A stretch of DNA of 64,000 nucleotides from Sipunculus nudus (taxonomy: Eukaryota; Annelida; Sipuncula; Golfingiida; Sipunculidae). Made by a program: the position numbers and the translations under genes. Below are positions 1-14,927 of this stretch, piece by piece; within the stretch, counting starts at the first letter, position 1, and each line of letters opens with the position of its first letter. The notes beneath the pieces were generated by a model. That model saw nothing but the letters and a program-made list of their open reading frames with translations, had not been told where the DNA came from and did no database searches. The DNA is taken from contig CM049314.1 of the NCBI GenBank assembly GCA_026874595.1, positions 2,567,318 to 2,631,317 of the forward strand, read 5' to 3'.

Positions 1-116
1 ATGAAGCCTCTCAAATGTTTCATCAAACTTGTGAAAATGAAAAAAAAGGTTTTTCGTCTTAAATACGACACGGTATTTAGACGAATACTTGGTAATGTGA
101 CGCTACTCTGGAGAGT
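1..116. other. unique flank of satellite with border hairpin
   Basis: The first 116 bases do not carry the 46-bp satellite monomer, so the left border of the array lies inside the window. They hold a hairpin at 54-84: a 13-nt arm (54-66) pairs with a 12-nt arm (73-84) with one bulged base and the 6-nt loop GACACG. It stands about 33 bases from the first monomer. No coding potential is visible. The hairpin could be a leftover transposon end or a breakage hotspot that seeded the array; this is inference. Confidence 0.6.
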
Positions 117-1030
117 GGTACATGACTTACAGATAGCAGCACCTATGTCACAGGAACACATAAGAAACTAACGTTCCGAAGGAAGCACCAATATCCCAGG
201 TAATCAGAAGTACATGACGTACAGATAGCAGCATGTATGTCACAGGTACTCTACAGTTCATGACTCACAGATAGCAGCACCTACGTCACAGGAACACATT
301 AGTAACTAACGTTCCGAAGGAAGCACAAATATCCCAGGTAATCAGAAGTACATGACGTACAGATGGCAGCATGTATGTCACAGGTACACTACAGTTCATG
401 ACTCACAGATAGCAGCACCTACGTCACAGGAACACATTAGTAACTAACATTCCGAAGGAAGCAACAATATCCCAGGTAATCAGAAGTACATGACGTACAG
501 ATAGCAGCATGTATGTCACAGGTACACTACAGTTCATGACTCACAGATAGCAGCACCTACGTCACAGGTACACAAAAGTTATTGACTCACAGATAACAGC
601 ACCTACGTCACAGGAACACATTAGTAACTAACGTTCCGAAGGAAGCACCAATACCACAGTTAATCAGAAGTACATGACGTACAGATAGCAGCATGTATGT
701 CACAGGTACACTACAGTTCATGACTCACAGATAGCAGCACCTACGTCACAGGTACACAAAAGTTCATGACTCACAGATAGCAGCACCTACGTCACAGGAA
801 CACATTAGTAACTAACGTTCCGAAGGAAGCACCAATATCCCAGGTAATCAGAAGTACATGACGTACAGATAGCAGCATGTATGTCACAGGTACACTACAG
901 TTCATGACTCACAGATAGCAGCACCTATATCACAGGAACACATAAGTAACTAACGTTCCAAAGGAAGCACCAATATCCAAGGTAATCAGAAGTGCATGAC
1001 GTACAGATAGCAGCATGTATGTCACAGGTA

Positions 1031-4000
1031 AACTACAGTTCATGACTCACAGATAGCAGCACCTACGTCACAGGAACACATATGTAACTAACGTTCCGAA
1101 GGAAGCTACAATATCCCAGGTAATCAGAAGTACATGACGTACAAAACAGCATGTATGCCACAAGTACACTACAGTTCATAACTCACAGATAGCAGCACCT
1201 ACGTCACAGGTACACAAAAGTTCATGACTCACAGATAGCAGCACCTACGTCACAGGAACACATTAGTAACTAACGTTCCGAAGGAAGCACCAATATCCCA
1301 GGTAATCAGAAGAACATGAAGTACAGATAGCAGCATGTATGTCACAGGTACACTACAGTTCATGACTCACAGATAGCAGCACCTACGTCACAGGAACACA
1401 TTAGTAACTAACGTCCCAAAGGAAGCACCTTATCCCCGGTAATCAGAAGTACATGACGTACTGATAGCAGCATGTATGTTACAGGTACACAAAAGTTCAT
1501 GACTCACAGATAGCAGCACCTACGTCACAGGTACACAAAAATTCATGACTCACAGATAGCAGCACCTACGTCACAGGAACATAAAAGTAACTAACGTTCC
1601 GAAGGAAGCACCAATATCCCAGGTAATCAGAAGTACATGACGTACAGAGAGCAGCATGTATGTCACAGGTACACACAAATTCATGACTCACAGAGAGCAG
1701 CACCTACGTCACAGGAACACATTAGTAACTAACGTTCCAAAGGAAGCACCAATATCCAAGGTAATCAGAAGTACATGACGTACAGATAGCAGCATGTATG
1801 TCACAGGTACACATAAGTTCATGACTCACAGATAGAAGCACCTATGTCACCGGAACACATTAGTAACTAACGATCCGAAGGAAGCACCAATATCCCAGGT
1901 AATCAGAAGTAGATGACGTACAGATAGCAGCATGTATGTCACAGGTACACAAAAGTTCATGACTCACAGATAGCAGCACCTACGTCACAGGAACACACAA
2001 GTAACTAACGTTCCGAAGGAAGCATCAATATCCCAGGTAATCAGATGTACATGTCGTATAGATAACAGCATGTATGTCACAAACACTACAGTTCATGACA
2101 CCCAGATAGCAGCACCTACGTCACAGGTACACAAAAGTTCATGACTCACAGATAGCAGCACCTATATCACAGGAACACATAAGTAACTAACGTTCCAAAG
2201 GAAGCACCTGATCCCAGGTAATCAGAAGTACATGACGGACAGATAGCAGCATGTATGTCACAGGTACACAAAAGTTCATGACTCACAGATAGCAGCACCT
2301 ACGTCACAGGTACACAAAAGTTCATGACTCACAGATAGCAGCACCTACGTCACAGGAACACATTAGTAACTAACGTTCCGAAGGAAGCACCAATATCCCA
2401 GGTAATCAGAAGTACATGACGTACAGATAGCAGCATGTATGTTACAGGTACACAAAAGTTCATGACTCACAGATAGCAGCACCTACGTCACAGGTACACA
2501 AAAATTCATGACTCACAGATAGCAGCACCTACGTCACAGGAACACAAAAGTAACTAACGTTCCGAAGGAAGCACCAAATCCCAGGTAATAAGTAGTACGT
2601 GTCGTACAGATAGCAGCATGTATGTCACAGGTACACTACAGTTCATGACTCACAGATAGCAGCACCTACGTCACAGGAACACAAAAGTAACAAACGTTCC
2701 AAAGGAAGCACCAATATCCCAGGTAATCAGAAGTACATGACGTACAGATAGCAGCATGTATGTCACAGGTACACCCAAATTCATGACTCACAGAGAACAG
2801 CACCTATATCACAGGAACACATTAGTTACTAACGTTCCGAAGGAAGCACCAATATCCCAGGTAATCAGAAGTACATGACGTACAGATAGCAGCATGTAAG
2901 TCACAGGTACACAAAAGTTCATGACTCACAGATAGCAGCACCTATGTTACCGGAACACATTAGTAACTAAAGATCCGAAGGAAGCACCAATATCCCAGGT
3001 AATCAGAAGTAGATGACGTACAGATAGCAGCATGTATGTCACAGGTACACAAAAGTTCATGACCCATAGATAGCAGCACCTATGTCACCGGAACACACAA
3101 GTAACAAACGTTCCGAAGGAAGCACCAATATCCCAGGTAATCAGATGTACATGACGTACAGATAAGAGCATGTATGTTACAGGTACACAAAAGTTCATGA
3201 CTCACAGATAGCAGCAAATACGTCACAGGTACACAAAAATTCATGACTCACAGATAGCAGCACCTACGTCACAGGAACACAAAAGTAACTAACGTTCCGA
3301 AGGAAGCACCATATCCCAGGTAATAAGTAGTACGTGACGTACAGATAGCAGCATGTATGTCACAGGTACACTACAGTTCATGACTCACAGATAGCAGCAC
3401 CTACGTCACAGGAACACATAAGTAACCAACGTTCCGAAGGAAGCACCATATCCCAGGTAATAAGTAGTACGTGATGTACAGATAGCAGCATGTATGTCAC
3501 AGGTACACAAAAATTCATGACCAACATATAGCATCACCTATGTCACAGGAACACACAAGTAACTAACGTTCCGAAGGAAGCACCAATATCCCAGATAATC
3601 AGATGTACATGACGTATAGATAACAGCATGTATGTTACAGGTACACAACAGTTCATGACTCACAGATAGCAGCACCTACGTCACAGGTACACAAAAGTTC
3701 ATGACTCACAGATAGCAGCACCTATATCACAGGAACACATAAGTAACTAACGTTCCAAAGGAAGCACCTTATCCCAGGTAATCAGAAGTACATGACGTAC
3801 AGATAGCAGCATCTATGTCACAGGTACACAAAAGTTCATTACTCACAGATAGCAGCACCTACGTCACAGGAACACATAAGTAACTAACATCCCAAAGGAA
3901 GCACCTTATCCCAGGTAATCAGAAGTACATGACGTACAGATAGCAGCATGTATGTGACAGGTACACAAAAGTTCATGACTCACAGATAGCAGCACCTACG

Positions 4001-7000
4001 TCACAGGTACACAAAAGTTCATGACTCACAGATAGCAGCACCTACGTCACAGGAACACATTAGTAACTAACGTTCCGAAGGAAGCACCAATATCCCAGGT
4101 AATCAGAAGTACATGACGTACATTTAGCAGCATGTATGTTACAGGTACACAAAAGTTCATGACTCACAGATAGCAGCACCTACGTCACAGGTACACAAAA
4201 ATTCATGACTCACAGATAGCAGCACCTACGTCACAGGAACAAAAAAGTAACTAACGTTCCGAAGGAAGCACCATATCCCAGGTAATAAGTAGTACGTGAC
4301 GTACAGATAGCAGCATGTATGTCACAGGTACACTACAGTTCATGACTCACAGATAGCAGCACCTACGTCACAGGAACACATAAGTTACAAACGTTCCGAA
4401 GGAAGCACCAATATCCCAGGTAATCAGAAGTACATGACGTACAGATAGCAGCATGTATGTCACAGGTACACACAAATTCATGACTCACAGAGAGCAGCAC
4501 CTATATCACAGGAACACATTAGTAACTAACGTTCCCAAGGAAGCACCAATATCCCAGGTAAACAGAAGTACATGACGTACAGATAGCAGCATGTAAGTCA
4601 CAGGTACACAAAAGTTCATGACTCACAGATAGCAGCACCTATGTAACCGGAACACATTAGTAACTAACGATCCGAAGGAAGCACCAATATCCCAGGTAAT
4701 CAGAAGTAGATGACGTACAGATAGCAGCATGTATGTCACAGGTACACAAAAGTACATGACCCATAGATAGCAGCACCTATGTCACCGGAACACACAAGTA
4801 ACTAACGTTCCGAAGGAAGCACCAATATCCCAGGTAATCAGATGTACATGACGTACAGATAACAGCATGTATGTCACAGGTACACTACAGTCCATGACTC
4901 ACAGATAGCAGCACCTACGTCACAGGTACACAAAAGTTCATGACTCACAGATAGCAGCACCTATATCACAGGAACACATAAGTAACTAACGTTCCAAAGG
5001 AAGTACCAATATCCCAGGTAATCAGAAGTACATGACGTACAGATAGCAGCATGTATGTCACAGGTACACTACAGTTCATGACTTACAGATAGCAGCACAT
5101 ACGTCACAGGTACACAAAAGTTCATGACTCACAGATAGCAGCACCTACGTCACAGGAACACATTAGTAACTAACGTTCCGAAGGAAGCACCAATATCCTA
5201 GGTAATCAGAAGTACATGACGTACAGATAGCAGCATGTATGTCACAGGTACACTACAGTTCATGACGTACACATAGCAACATGTATGTCACAGGTACACA
5301 AAAGTTCATGACTCACAGATGGCAGCACCTATGTCACAGGAACACATTAGTAACTAACGTTCCGAAGGAAGGACCAATATCCCAGGTAATCAGAAGTACA
5401 TGACGTACAGATAGCAGCATGTATGTCACAGGTACACTACAGTTCATGACTCACAGATAGCAGCACCTACGTCACTGGTTCACAAAAGTTCATGACTCAC
5501 AGATAGCAGCACCTATATCACAGGAACACATAACTAACTAACGTTCCGGCGGAAGCACCAATATCCCAGGTAATCAGAAGTACATGACGTACATATAGCA
5601 GCATGTATGTCACAGGTACACTACAGTTCATGACTCACAGATAGCAGCACCTACGTCACAGGTTCACAAAAGTTCATGACTCACAGATAGCAGCACCTAC
5701 GTCACAGGAACACATTAGCAACTAACATTCCGAAGGAAGCATCAATATCCCAGGTAATCAGAAGTACAAGACGTACAGATAGCAGCATGTATGTAACAGG
5801 TACACTACAGTACATGACTCATAGATAGCAGCACCTGCGTCAAAAGTACACAAATGTTCATGACTCACAGATAGCAGCACCTAGTTCACAGGAACACATA
5901 AGTAACTATCGTTCCGGAGGAAGCACCAATATCCCAGGTAATCAGAAGTACATGACGTACAGATGGCAGCATGTATGTCACAGGTACACTACAGTTCATG
6001 ACTCACAGATAGCAGCACCTACTTCACAGGTACACAACAGTTCATGTCTTACAGATAGCAGTAGCTATGTCACAGGTACACACACGTACATGACGTACAG
6101 GTATCAGCATATATGTCACAGGTAAACAGAAGTACATGACGTTCAAAAAGATTCGCCTTTAACCAGGTACAAATGAATACCTAATGTTCAAGTAGCAGCA
6201 CCTATAATACAGGTACGCATAAATAACTGACGTTCATATAACAGCACCTATGTCACAGGTAAACTTAAGTAACTAACATTCTGATAGCGGCACCTATGTC
6301 ATAAGTACACATAAGTACCTAACGTACTGATAGCAGCAGATATGTCACAGGTTCATATGAGTACCTAACTTACAGATTGTAGCACCTATGTCCCAGGTAA
6401 ACTTAAGCATCTAACATTCCGATAGCGGCACCTATGTCCCAGGTAAACATGAGTTCATGAGGTACAGATGGCAGTGCCTATGTCACAGGGGCACACAAGT
6501 ACCTAAAGTTCAGATGGCAGCACCTATGTCACAGGTATACATAAGTAGATGACGATCATATCATATACCAGCTAGTATGTCACAGGTACACATTAGTACC
6601 TAGCCTTCAAATCGCAGCACTTATATCACTTTTACACAAAAATTCATGACGTACAGATAGCAGCACCTATGTCACAGGTACACATAAGTAAATTATGTTT
6701 ATATAGCAGCACCTGTGTCACAGGTACACTGGAGTATCTAACGTTAAGATAACAGCACCTATGCTCAGGTTCACATTAGTACCTAACGTTTACATAGCAA
6801 CACCCATGTCACAGGAACACATAAGTACCTGACGTACTGACAGCAGCACTTATGTCACAGGTATATATATATATATATATAAGTACATAACGTTCAGATA
6901 GCAGCACCTATGTCACAGGTATATATAAGTACCTAACGTTCAGATTGCAGCACCTATGTCCCAGGTAAACACGAGTTCATGAGGTACAGATGGCAGTGCC

Positions 7001-7524
7001 TATGTCACAGGGGCACACAAGTACCTAAAGTTCAGATGGCAGCACCTATGTCACAGGTATACATAAGTAGATGATGATCATATCATATACCAGCTAGTAT
7101 GTCACACGTACACATTAGTACCTAGCCTTCAAATCGCAGCACTTATATCACTTTTACACAAAAATTCATGACGTACAGATAGCAGCACCTATGTCACAGG
7201 TTCACAAAAGTTCATGACTCACAGATAGCAGCACCTACGTCACAGGAACACATTAGCAACTAACATTCCGAAGGAAGCACCAATATCCCAGGTAATCAGA
7301 AGTACATGACGTACAGATAGCAGCATGTATGTAACAGGTACACTACAGTACATGACTCATAGATAGCAGCACCTACGTCAAAAGTACACAAATGTTCATG
7401 ACTCACAGATAGCAGCACCTAGTTCACAGGAACACATAAGTAACTATCGTTCCGGAGGAAGCACCAATATCCCAGGTAATCAGAAGTACATGACGTACAG
7501 ATAGCAGCATGTATGTCACAGGTA
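1031..7524. repeat. 6,494-bp satellite super-unit, copy 1
   Basis: Distinctive private variants in this copy recur exactly 6,494 bases later: AACTACAG at 1031 and 7525, AGAACATGAA at 1311 and 7805, and AAGTACATAA after the TA tract at 6881 and 13375. The upstream breakpoint is near 990-1031, where copy similarity stops. Only about five single-site differences between the copies were noticed by eye (near 1177, 1648, 1705, 5172 and 5830). Confidence 0.9.
5661..7198. repeat. 1,538-bp intermediate satellite unit, copy 1
   Basis: The unit starts at GGTTCACAAAAGTTCATGAC (5661), which recurs at 7199, an offset of 1,538. About 310 bases of a second copy follow (7199 to about 7510) before the next 6.5-kb unit begins. 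The unit carries one short A-B-C stretch and then diverged monomers, a (TA)n tract and two copies of a roughly 240-bp block around 6437-6690 and 6965-7200. Confidence 0.85.
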
Positions 7525-10500
7525 AACTACAGTTCATGACTCACAGATAGCAGCACCTACGTCACAGGAACACATATGTAACTAACGTTCCGAAGGAAGC
7601 TACAATATCCCAGGTAATCAGAAGTACATGACGTACAAAACAGCATGTATGCCACAAGTACACTACAGTTCCTAACTCACAGATAGCAGCACCTACGTCA
7701 CAGGTACACAAAAGTTCATGACTCACAGATAGCAGCACCTACGTCACAGGAACACATTAGTAACTAACGTTCCGAAGGAAGCACCAATATCCCAGGTAAT
7801 CAGAAGAACATGAAGTACAGATAGCAGCATGTATGTCACAGGTACACTACAGTTCATGACTCACAGATAGCAGCACCTACGTCACAGGAACACATTAGTA
7901 ACTAACGTCCCAAAGGAAGCACCTTATCCCCGGTAATCAGAAGTACATGACGTACTGATAGCAGCATGTATGTTACAGGTACACAAAAGTTCATGACTCA
8001 CAGATAGCAGCACCTACGTCACAGGTACACAAAAATTCATGACTCACAGATAGCAGCACCTACGTCACAGGAACATAAAAGTAACTAACGTTCCGAAGGA
8101 AGCACCAATATCCCAGGTAATCAGAAGTACATGACGTACAGATAGCAGCATGTATGTCACAGGTACACACAAATTCATGACTCACAGAGAGCAGCACCTA
8201 TATCACAGGAACACATTAGTAACTAACGTTCCAAAGGAAGCACCAATATCCAAGGTAATCAGAAGTACATGACGTACAGATAGCAGCATGTATGTCACAG
8301 GTACACATAAGTTCATGACTCACAGATAGAAGCACCTATGTCACCGGAACACATTAGTAACTAACGATCCGAAGGAAGCACCAATATCCCAGGTAATCAG
8401 AAGTAGATGACGTACAGATAGCAGCATGTATGTCACAGGTACACAAAAGTTCATGACTCACAGATAGCAGCACCTACGTCACAGGAACACACAAGTAACT
8501 AACGTTCCGAAGGAAGCATCAATATCCCAGGTAATCAGATGTACATGTCGTATAGATAACAGCATGTATGTCACAAACACTACAGTTCATGACACCCAGA
8601 TAGCAGCACCTACGTCACAGGTACACAAAAGTTCATGACTCACAGATAGCAGCACCTATATCACAGGAACACATAAGTAACTAACGTTCCAAAGGAAGCA
8701 CCTGATCCCAGGTAATCAGAAGTACATGACGGACAGATAGCAGCATGTATGTCACAGGTACACAAAAGTTCATGACTCACAGATAGCAGCACCTACGTCA
8801 CAGGTACACAAAAGTTCATGACTCACAGATAGCAGCACCTACGTCACAGGAACACATTAGTAACTAACGTTCCGAAGGAAGCACCAATATCCCAGGTAAT
8901 CAGAAGTACATGACGTACAGATAGCAGCATGTATGTTACAGGTACACAAAAGTTCATGACTCACAGATAGCAGCACCTACGTCACAGGTACACAAAAATT
9001 CATGACTCACAGATAGCAGCACCTACGTCACAGGAACACAAAAGTAACTAACGTTCCGAAGGAAGCACCAAATCCCAGGTAATAAGTAGTACGTGTCGTA
9101 CAGATAGCAGCATGTATGTCACAGGTACACTACAGTTCATGACTCACAGATAGCAGCACCTACGTCACAGGAACACAAAAGTAACAAACGTTCCAAAGGA
9201 AGCACCAATATCCCAGGTAATCAGAAGTACATGACGTACAGATAGCAGCATGTATGTCACAGGTACACCCAAATTCATGACTCACAGAGAACAGCACCTA
9301 TATCACAGGAACACATTAGTTACTAACGTTCCGAAGGAAGCACCAATATCCCAGGTAATCAGAAGTACATGACGTACAGATAGCAGCATGTAAGTCACAG
9401 GTACACAAAAGTTCATGACTCACAGATAGCAGCACCTATGTTACCGGAACACATTAGTAACTAAAGATCCGAAGGAAGCACCAATATCCCAGGTAATCAG
9501 AAGTAGATGACGTACAGATAGCAGCATGTATGTCACAGGTACACAAAAGTTCATGACCCATAGATAGCAGCACCTATGTCACCGGAACACACAAGTAACA
9601 AACGTTCCGAAGGAAGCACCAATATCCCAGGTAATCAGATGTACATGACGTACAGATAAGAGCATGTATGTTACAGGTACACAAAAGTTCATGACTCACA
9701 GATAGCAGCAAATACGTCACAGGTACACAAAAATTCATGACTCACAGATAGCAGCACCTACGTCACAGGAACACAAAAGTAACTAACGTTCCGAAGGAAG
9801 CACCATATCCCAGGTAATAAGTAGTACGTGACGTACAGATAGCAGCATGTATGTCACAGGTACACTACAGTTCATGACTCACAGATAGCAGCACCTACGT
9901 CACAGGAACACATAAGTAACCAACGTTCCGAAGGAAGCACCATATCCCAGGTAATAAGTAGTACGTGATGTACAGATAGCAGCATGTATGTCACAGGTAC
10001 ACAAAAATTCATGACCAACATATAGCATCACCTATGTCACAGGAACACACAAGTAACTAACGTTCCGAAGGAAGCACCAATATCCCAGATAATCAGATGT
10101 ACATGACGTATAGATAACAGCATGTATGTTACAGGTACACAACAGTTCATGACTCACAGATAGCAGCACCTACGTCACAGGTACACAAAAGTTCATGACT
10201 CACAGATAGCAGCACCTATATCACAGGAACACATAAGTAACTAACGTTCCAAAGGAAGCACCTTATCCCAGGTAATCAGAAGTACATGACGTACAGATAG
10301 CAGCATCTATGTCACAGGTACACAAAAGTTCATTACTCACAGATAGCAGCACCTACGTCACAGGAACACATAAGTAACTAACATCCCAAAGGAAGCACCT
10401 TATCCCAGGTAATCAGAAGTACATGACGTACAGATAGCAGCATGTATGTGACAGGTACACAAAAGTTCATGACTCACAGATAGCAGCACCTACGTCACAG

Positions 10501-13500
10501 GTACACAAAAGTTCATGACTCACAGATAGCAGCACCTACGTCACAGGAACACATTAGTAACTAACGTTCCGAAGGAAGCACCAATATCCCAGGTAATCAG
10601 AAGTACATGACGTACATTTAGCAGCATGTATGTTACAGGTACACAAAAGTTCATGACTCACAGATAGCAGCACCTACGTCACAGGTACACAAAAATTCAT
10701 GACTCACAGATAGCAGCACCTACGTCACAGGAACAAAAAAGTAACTAACGTTCCGAAGGAAGCACCATATCCCAGGTAATAAGTAGTACGTGACGTACAG
10801 ATAGCAGCATGTATGTCACAGGTACACTACAGTTCATGACTCACAGATAGCAGCACCTACGTCACAGGAACACATAAGTTACAAACGTTCCGAAGGAAGC
10901 ACCAATATCCCAGGTAATCAGAAGTACATGACGTACAGATAGCAGCATGTATGTCACAGGTACACACAAATTCATGACTCACAGAGAGCAGCACCTATAT
11001 CACAGGAACACATTAGTAACTAACGTTCCCAAGGAAGCACCAATATCCCAGGTAAACAGAAGTACATGACGTACAGATAGCAGCATGTAAGTCACAGGTA
11101 CACAAAAGTTCATGACTCACAGATAGCAGCACCTATGTAACCGGAACACATTAGTAACTAACGATCCGAAGGAAGCACCAATATCCCAGGTAATCAGAAG
11201 TAGATGACGTACAGATAGCAGCATGTATGTCACAGGTACACAAAAGTACATGACCCATAGATAGCAGCACCTATGTCACCGGAACACACAAGTAACTAAC
11301 GTTCCGAAGGAAGCACCAATATCCCAGGTAATCAGATGTACATGACGTACAGATAACAGCATGTATGTCACAGGTACACTACAGTCCATGACTCACAGAT
11401 AGCAGCACCTACGTCACAGGTACACAAAAGTTCATGACTCACAGATAGCAGCACCTATATCACAGGAACACATAAGTAACTAACGTTCCAAAGGAAGTAC
11501 CAATATCCCAGGTAATCAGAAGTACATGACGTACAGATAGCAGCATGTATGTCACAGGTACACTACAGTTCATGACTTACAGATAGCAGCACATACGTCA
11601 CAGGTACACAAAAGTTCATGACTCACAGATAGCAGCACCTACGTCACAGGAACACATTAGTAACTAAAGTTCCGAAGGAAGCACCAATATCCTAGGTAAT
11701 CAGAAGTACATGACGTACAGATAGCAGCATGTATGTCACAGGTACACTACAGTTCATGACGTACACATAGCAACATGTATGTCACAGGTACACAAAAGTT
11801 CATGACTCACAGATGGCAGCACCTATGTCACAGGAACACATTAGTAACTAACGTTCCGAAGGAAGGACCAATATCCCAGGTAATCAGAAGTACATGACGT
11901 ACAGATAGCAGCATGTATGTCACAGGTACACTACAGTTCATGACTCACAGATAGCAGCACCTACGTCACTGGTTCACAAAAGTTCATGACTCACAGATAG
12001 CAGCACCTATATCACAGGAACACATAACTAACTAACGTTCCGGCGGAAGCACCAATATCCCAGGTAATCAGAAGTACATGACGTACATATAGCAGCATGT
12101 ATGTCACAGGTACACTACAGTTCATGACTCACAGATAGCAGCACCTACGTCACAGGTTCACAAAAGTTCATGACTCACAGATAGCAGCACCTACGTCACA
12201 GGAACACATTAGCAACTAACATTCCGAAGGAAGCATCAATATCCCAGGTAATCAGAAGTACAAGACGTACAGATAGCAGCATGTATGTAACAGGTACACT
12301 ACAGTACATGACTCATAGATAGCAGCACCTACGTCAAAAGTACACAAATGTTCATGACTCACAGATAGCAGCACCTAGTTCACAGGAACACATAAGTAAC
12401 TATCGTTCCGGAGGAAGCACCAATATCCCAGGTAATCAGAAGTACATGACGTACAGATGGCAGCATGTATGTCACAGGTACACTACAGTTCATGACTCAC
12501 AGATAGCAGCACCTACTTCACAGGTACACAACAGTTCATGTCTTACAGATAGCAGTAGCTATGTCACAGGTACACACACGTACATGACGTACAGGTATCA
12601 GCATATATGTCACAGGTAAACAGAAGTACATGACGTTCAAAAAGATTCGCCTTTAACCAGGTACAAATGAATACCTAATGTTCAAGTAGCAGCACCTATA
12701 ATACAGGTACGCATAAATAACTGACGTTCATATAACAGCACCTATGTCACAGGTAAACTTAAGTAACTAACATTCTGATAGCGGCACCTATGTCATAAGT
12801 ACACATAAGTACCTAACGTACTGATAGCAGCAGATATGTCACAGGTTCATATGAGTACCTAACTTACAGATTGTAGCACCTATGTCCCAGGTAAACTTAA
12901 GCATCTAACATTCCGATAGCGGCACCTATGTCCCAGGTAAACATGAGTTCATGAGGTACAGATGGCAGTGCCTATGTCACAGGGGCACACAAGTACCTAA
13001 AGTTCAGATGGCAGCACCTATGTCACAGGTATACATAAGTAGATGACGATCATATCATATACCAGCTAGTATGTCACAGGTACACATTAGTACCTAGCCT
13101 TCAAATCGCAGCACTTATATCACTTTTACACAAAAATTCATGACGTACAGATAGCAGCACCTATGTCACAGGTACACATAAGTAAATTATGTTTATATAG
13201 CAGCACCTGTGTCACAGGTACACTGGAGTATCTAACGTTAAGATAACAGCACCTATGCTCAGGTTCACATTAGTACCTAACGTTTACATAGCAACACCCA
13301 TGTCACAGGAACACATAAGTACCTGACGTACTGACAGCAGCACTTATGTCACAGGTATATATATATATATATATAAGTACATAACGTTCAGATAGCAGCA
13401 CCTATGTCACAGGTATATATAAGTACCTAACGTTCAGATTGCAGCACCTATGTCCCAGGTAAACACGAGTTCATGAGGTACAGATGGCAGTGCCTATGTC

Positions 13501-14018
13501 ACAGGGGCACACAAGTACCTAAAGTTCAGATGGCAGCACCTATGTCACAGGTATACATAAGTAGATGATGATCATATCATATACCAGCTAGTATGTCACA
13601 CGTACACATTAGTACCTAGCCTTCAAATCGCAGCACTTATATCACTTTTACACAAAAATTCATGACGTACAGATAGCAGCACCTATGTCACAGGTTCACA
13701 AAAGTTCATGACTCACAGATAGCAGCACCTACGTCACAGGAACACATTAGCAACTAACATTCCGAAGGAAGCACCAATATCCCAGGTAATCAGAAGTACA
13801 TGACGTACAGATTGCAGCATGTATGTAACAGGTACACTACAGTACATGACTCATAGATAGCAGCACCTACGTCAAAAGTACACAAATGTTCATGACTCAC
13901 AGATAGCAGCACCTAGTTCACAGGAACACATAAGTAACTATCGTTCCGGAGGAAGCACCAATATCCCAGGTAATCAGAAGTACATGACGTACAGATGGCA
14001 GCATGTATGTCACAGGTA
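7525..14018. repeat. 6,494-bp satellite super-unit, copy 2
   Basis: This is the direct tandem duplicate of 1031-7524 at constant offset 6,494. Even the TA microsatellite has the same 19-nt length in both copies (6862-6880 and 13356-13374). Similarity to copy 1 fades near 13997, where the sequence switches to the next 1,538-bp unit. Such identity implies either a very recent unequal crossover or a duplicated path in the assembly. Confidence 0.88.
12155..13692. repeat. 1,538-bp satellite unit, copy 2
   Basis: This is the counterpart of 5661-7198 inside the second 6.5-kb super-unit (offset 6,494). It is followed directly by another copy, as shown by the CAGATGG variant at 12454 and 13992 (offset 1,538). 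Confidence 0.85.
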
Positions 14019-14890
14019 CACTACAGTTCATGACTCACAGATAGCAGCACCTACTTCACAGGTACACAACAGTTCATGACTTACAGATAGCAGTAGCTAT
14101 GTCACAGGTACACACACGTACATGACGTACAGGTATCAGCATATATGTCACAGGTAAACAGAAGTACATGACGTTCAAAAAGATTCGCCTTTAACCAGGT
14201 ACAAATGAATACCTAATGTTCAAGTAGCAGCACCTATAATACAGGTACGCATAAATAACTGACGTTCATATAACAGCACCTATGTCACAGGTAAACTTAA
14301 GTAACTAACATTCTGATAGCGGCACCTATGTCATAAGTACACATAAGTACCTAACGTACTGATAGCAGCAGATATGTCACAGGTTCATATGAGTACCTAA
14401 CTTAAAGATTGTAGCACCTATGTCCCAGGTAAACTTAAGCATCTAACATTCCGATAGCGGCACCTATGTCCCAGGTAAACATGAGTTCATGAGGTACAGA
14501 TGGCAGTGCCTATGTCACAGGGGCACACAAGTACCTAAAGTTCAGATGGCAGCACCTATGTCACAGGTATACATAAGTAGATGACGATCATATCATATAC
14601 CAGCTAGTATGTCACAGGTACACATTAGTACCTAGCCTTCAAATCGCAGCACTTATATCACTTTTACACAAAAATTCATGACGTACAGATAGCAGCACCT
14701 ATGTCATAGGTACACATAAGTAAATTATGTTTATATAGCAGCACCTGTGTCACAGGTACACTGGAGTATCTAACGTTAAGATAACAGCACCTATGCTCAG
14801 GTTCACATTAGTACCTAACGTTTACATAGCAACACCCATGTCACAGGAACACATAAGTACCTGACGTACTGACAGCAGCACTTATGTCAC

Positions 14891-14927
<37 letters not shown>

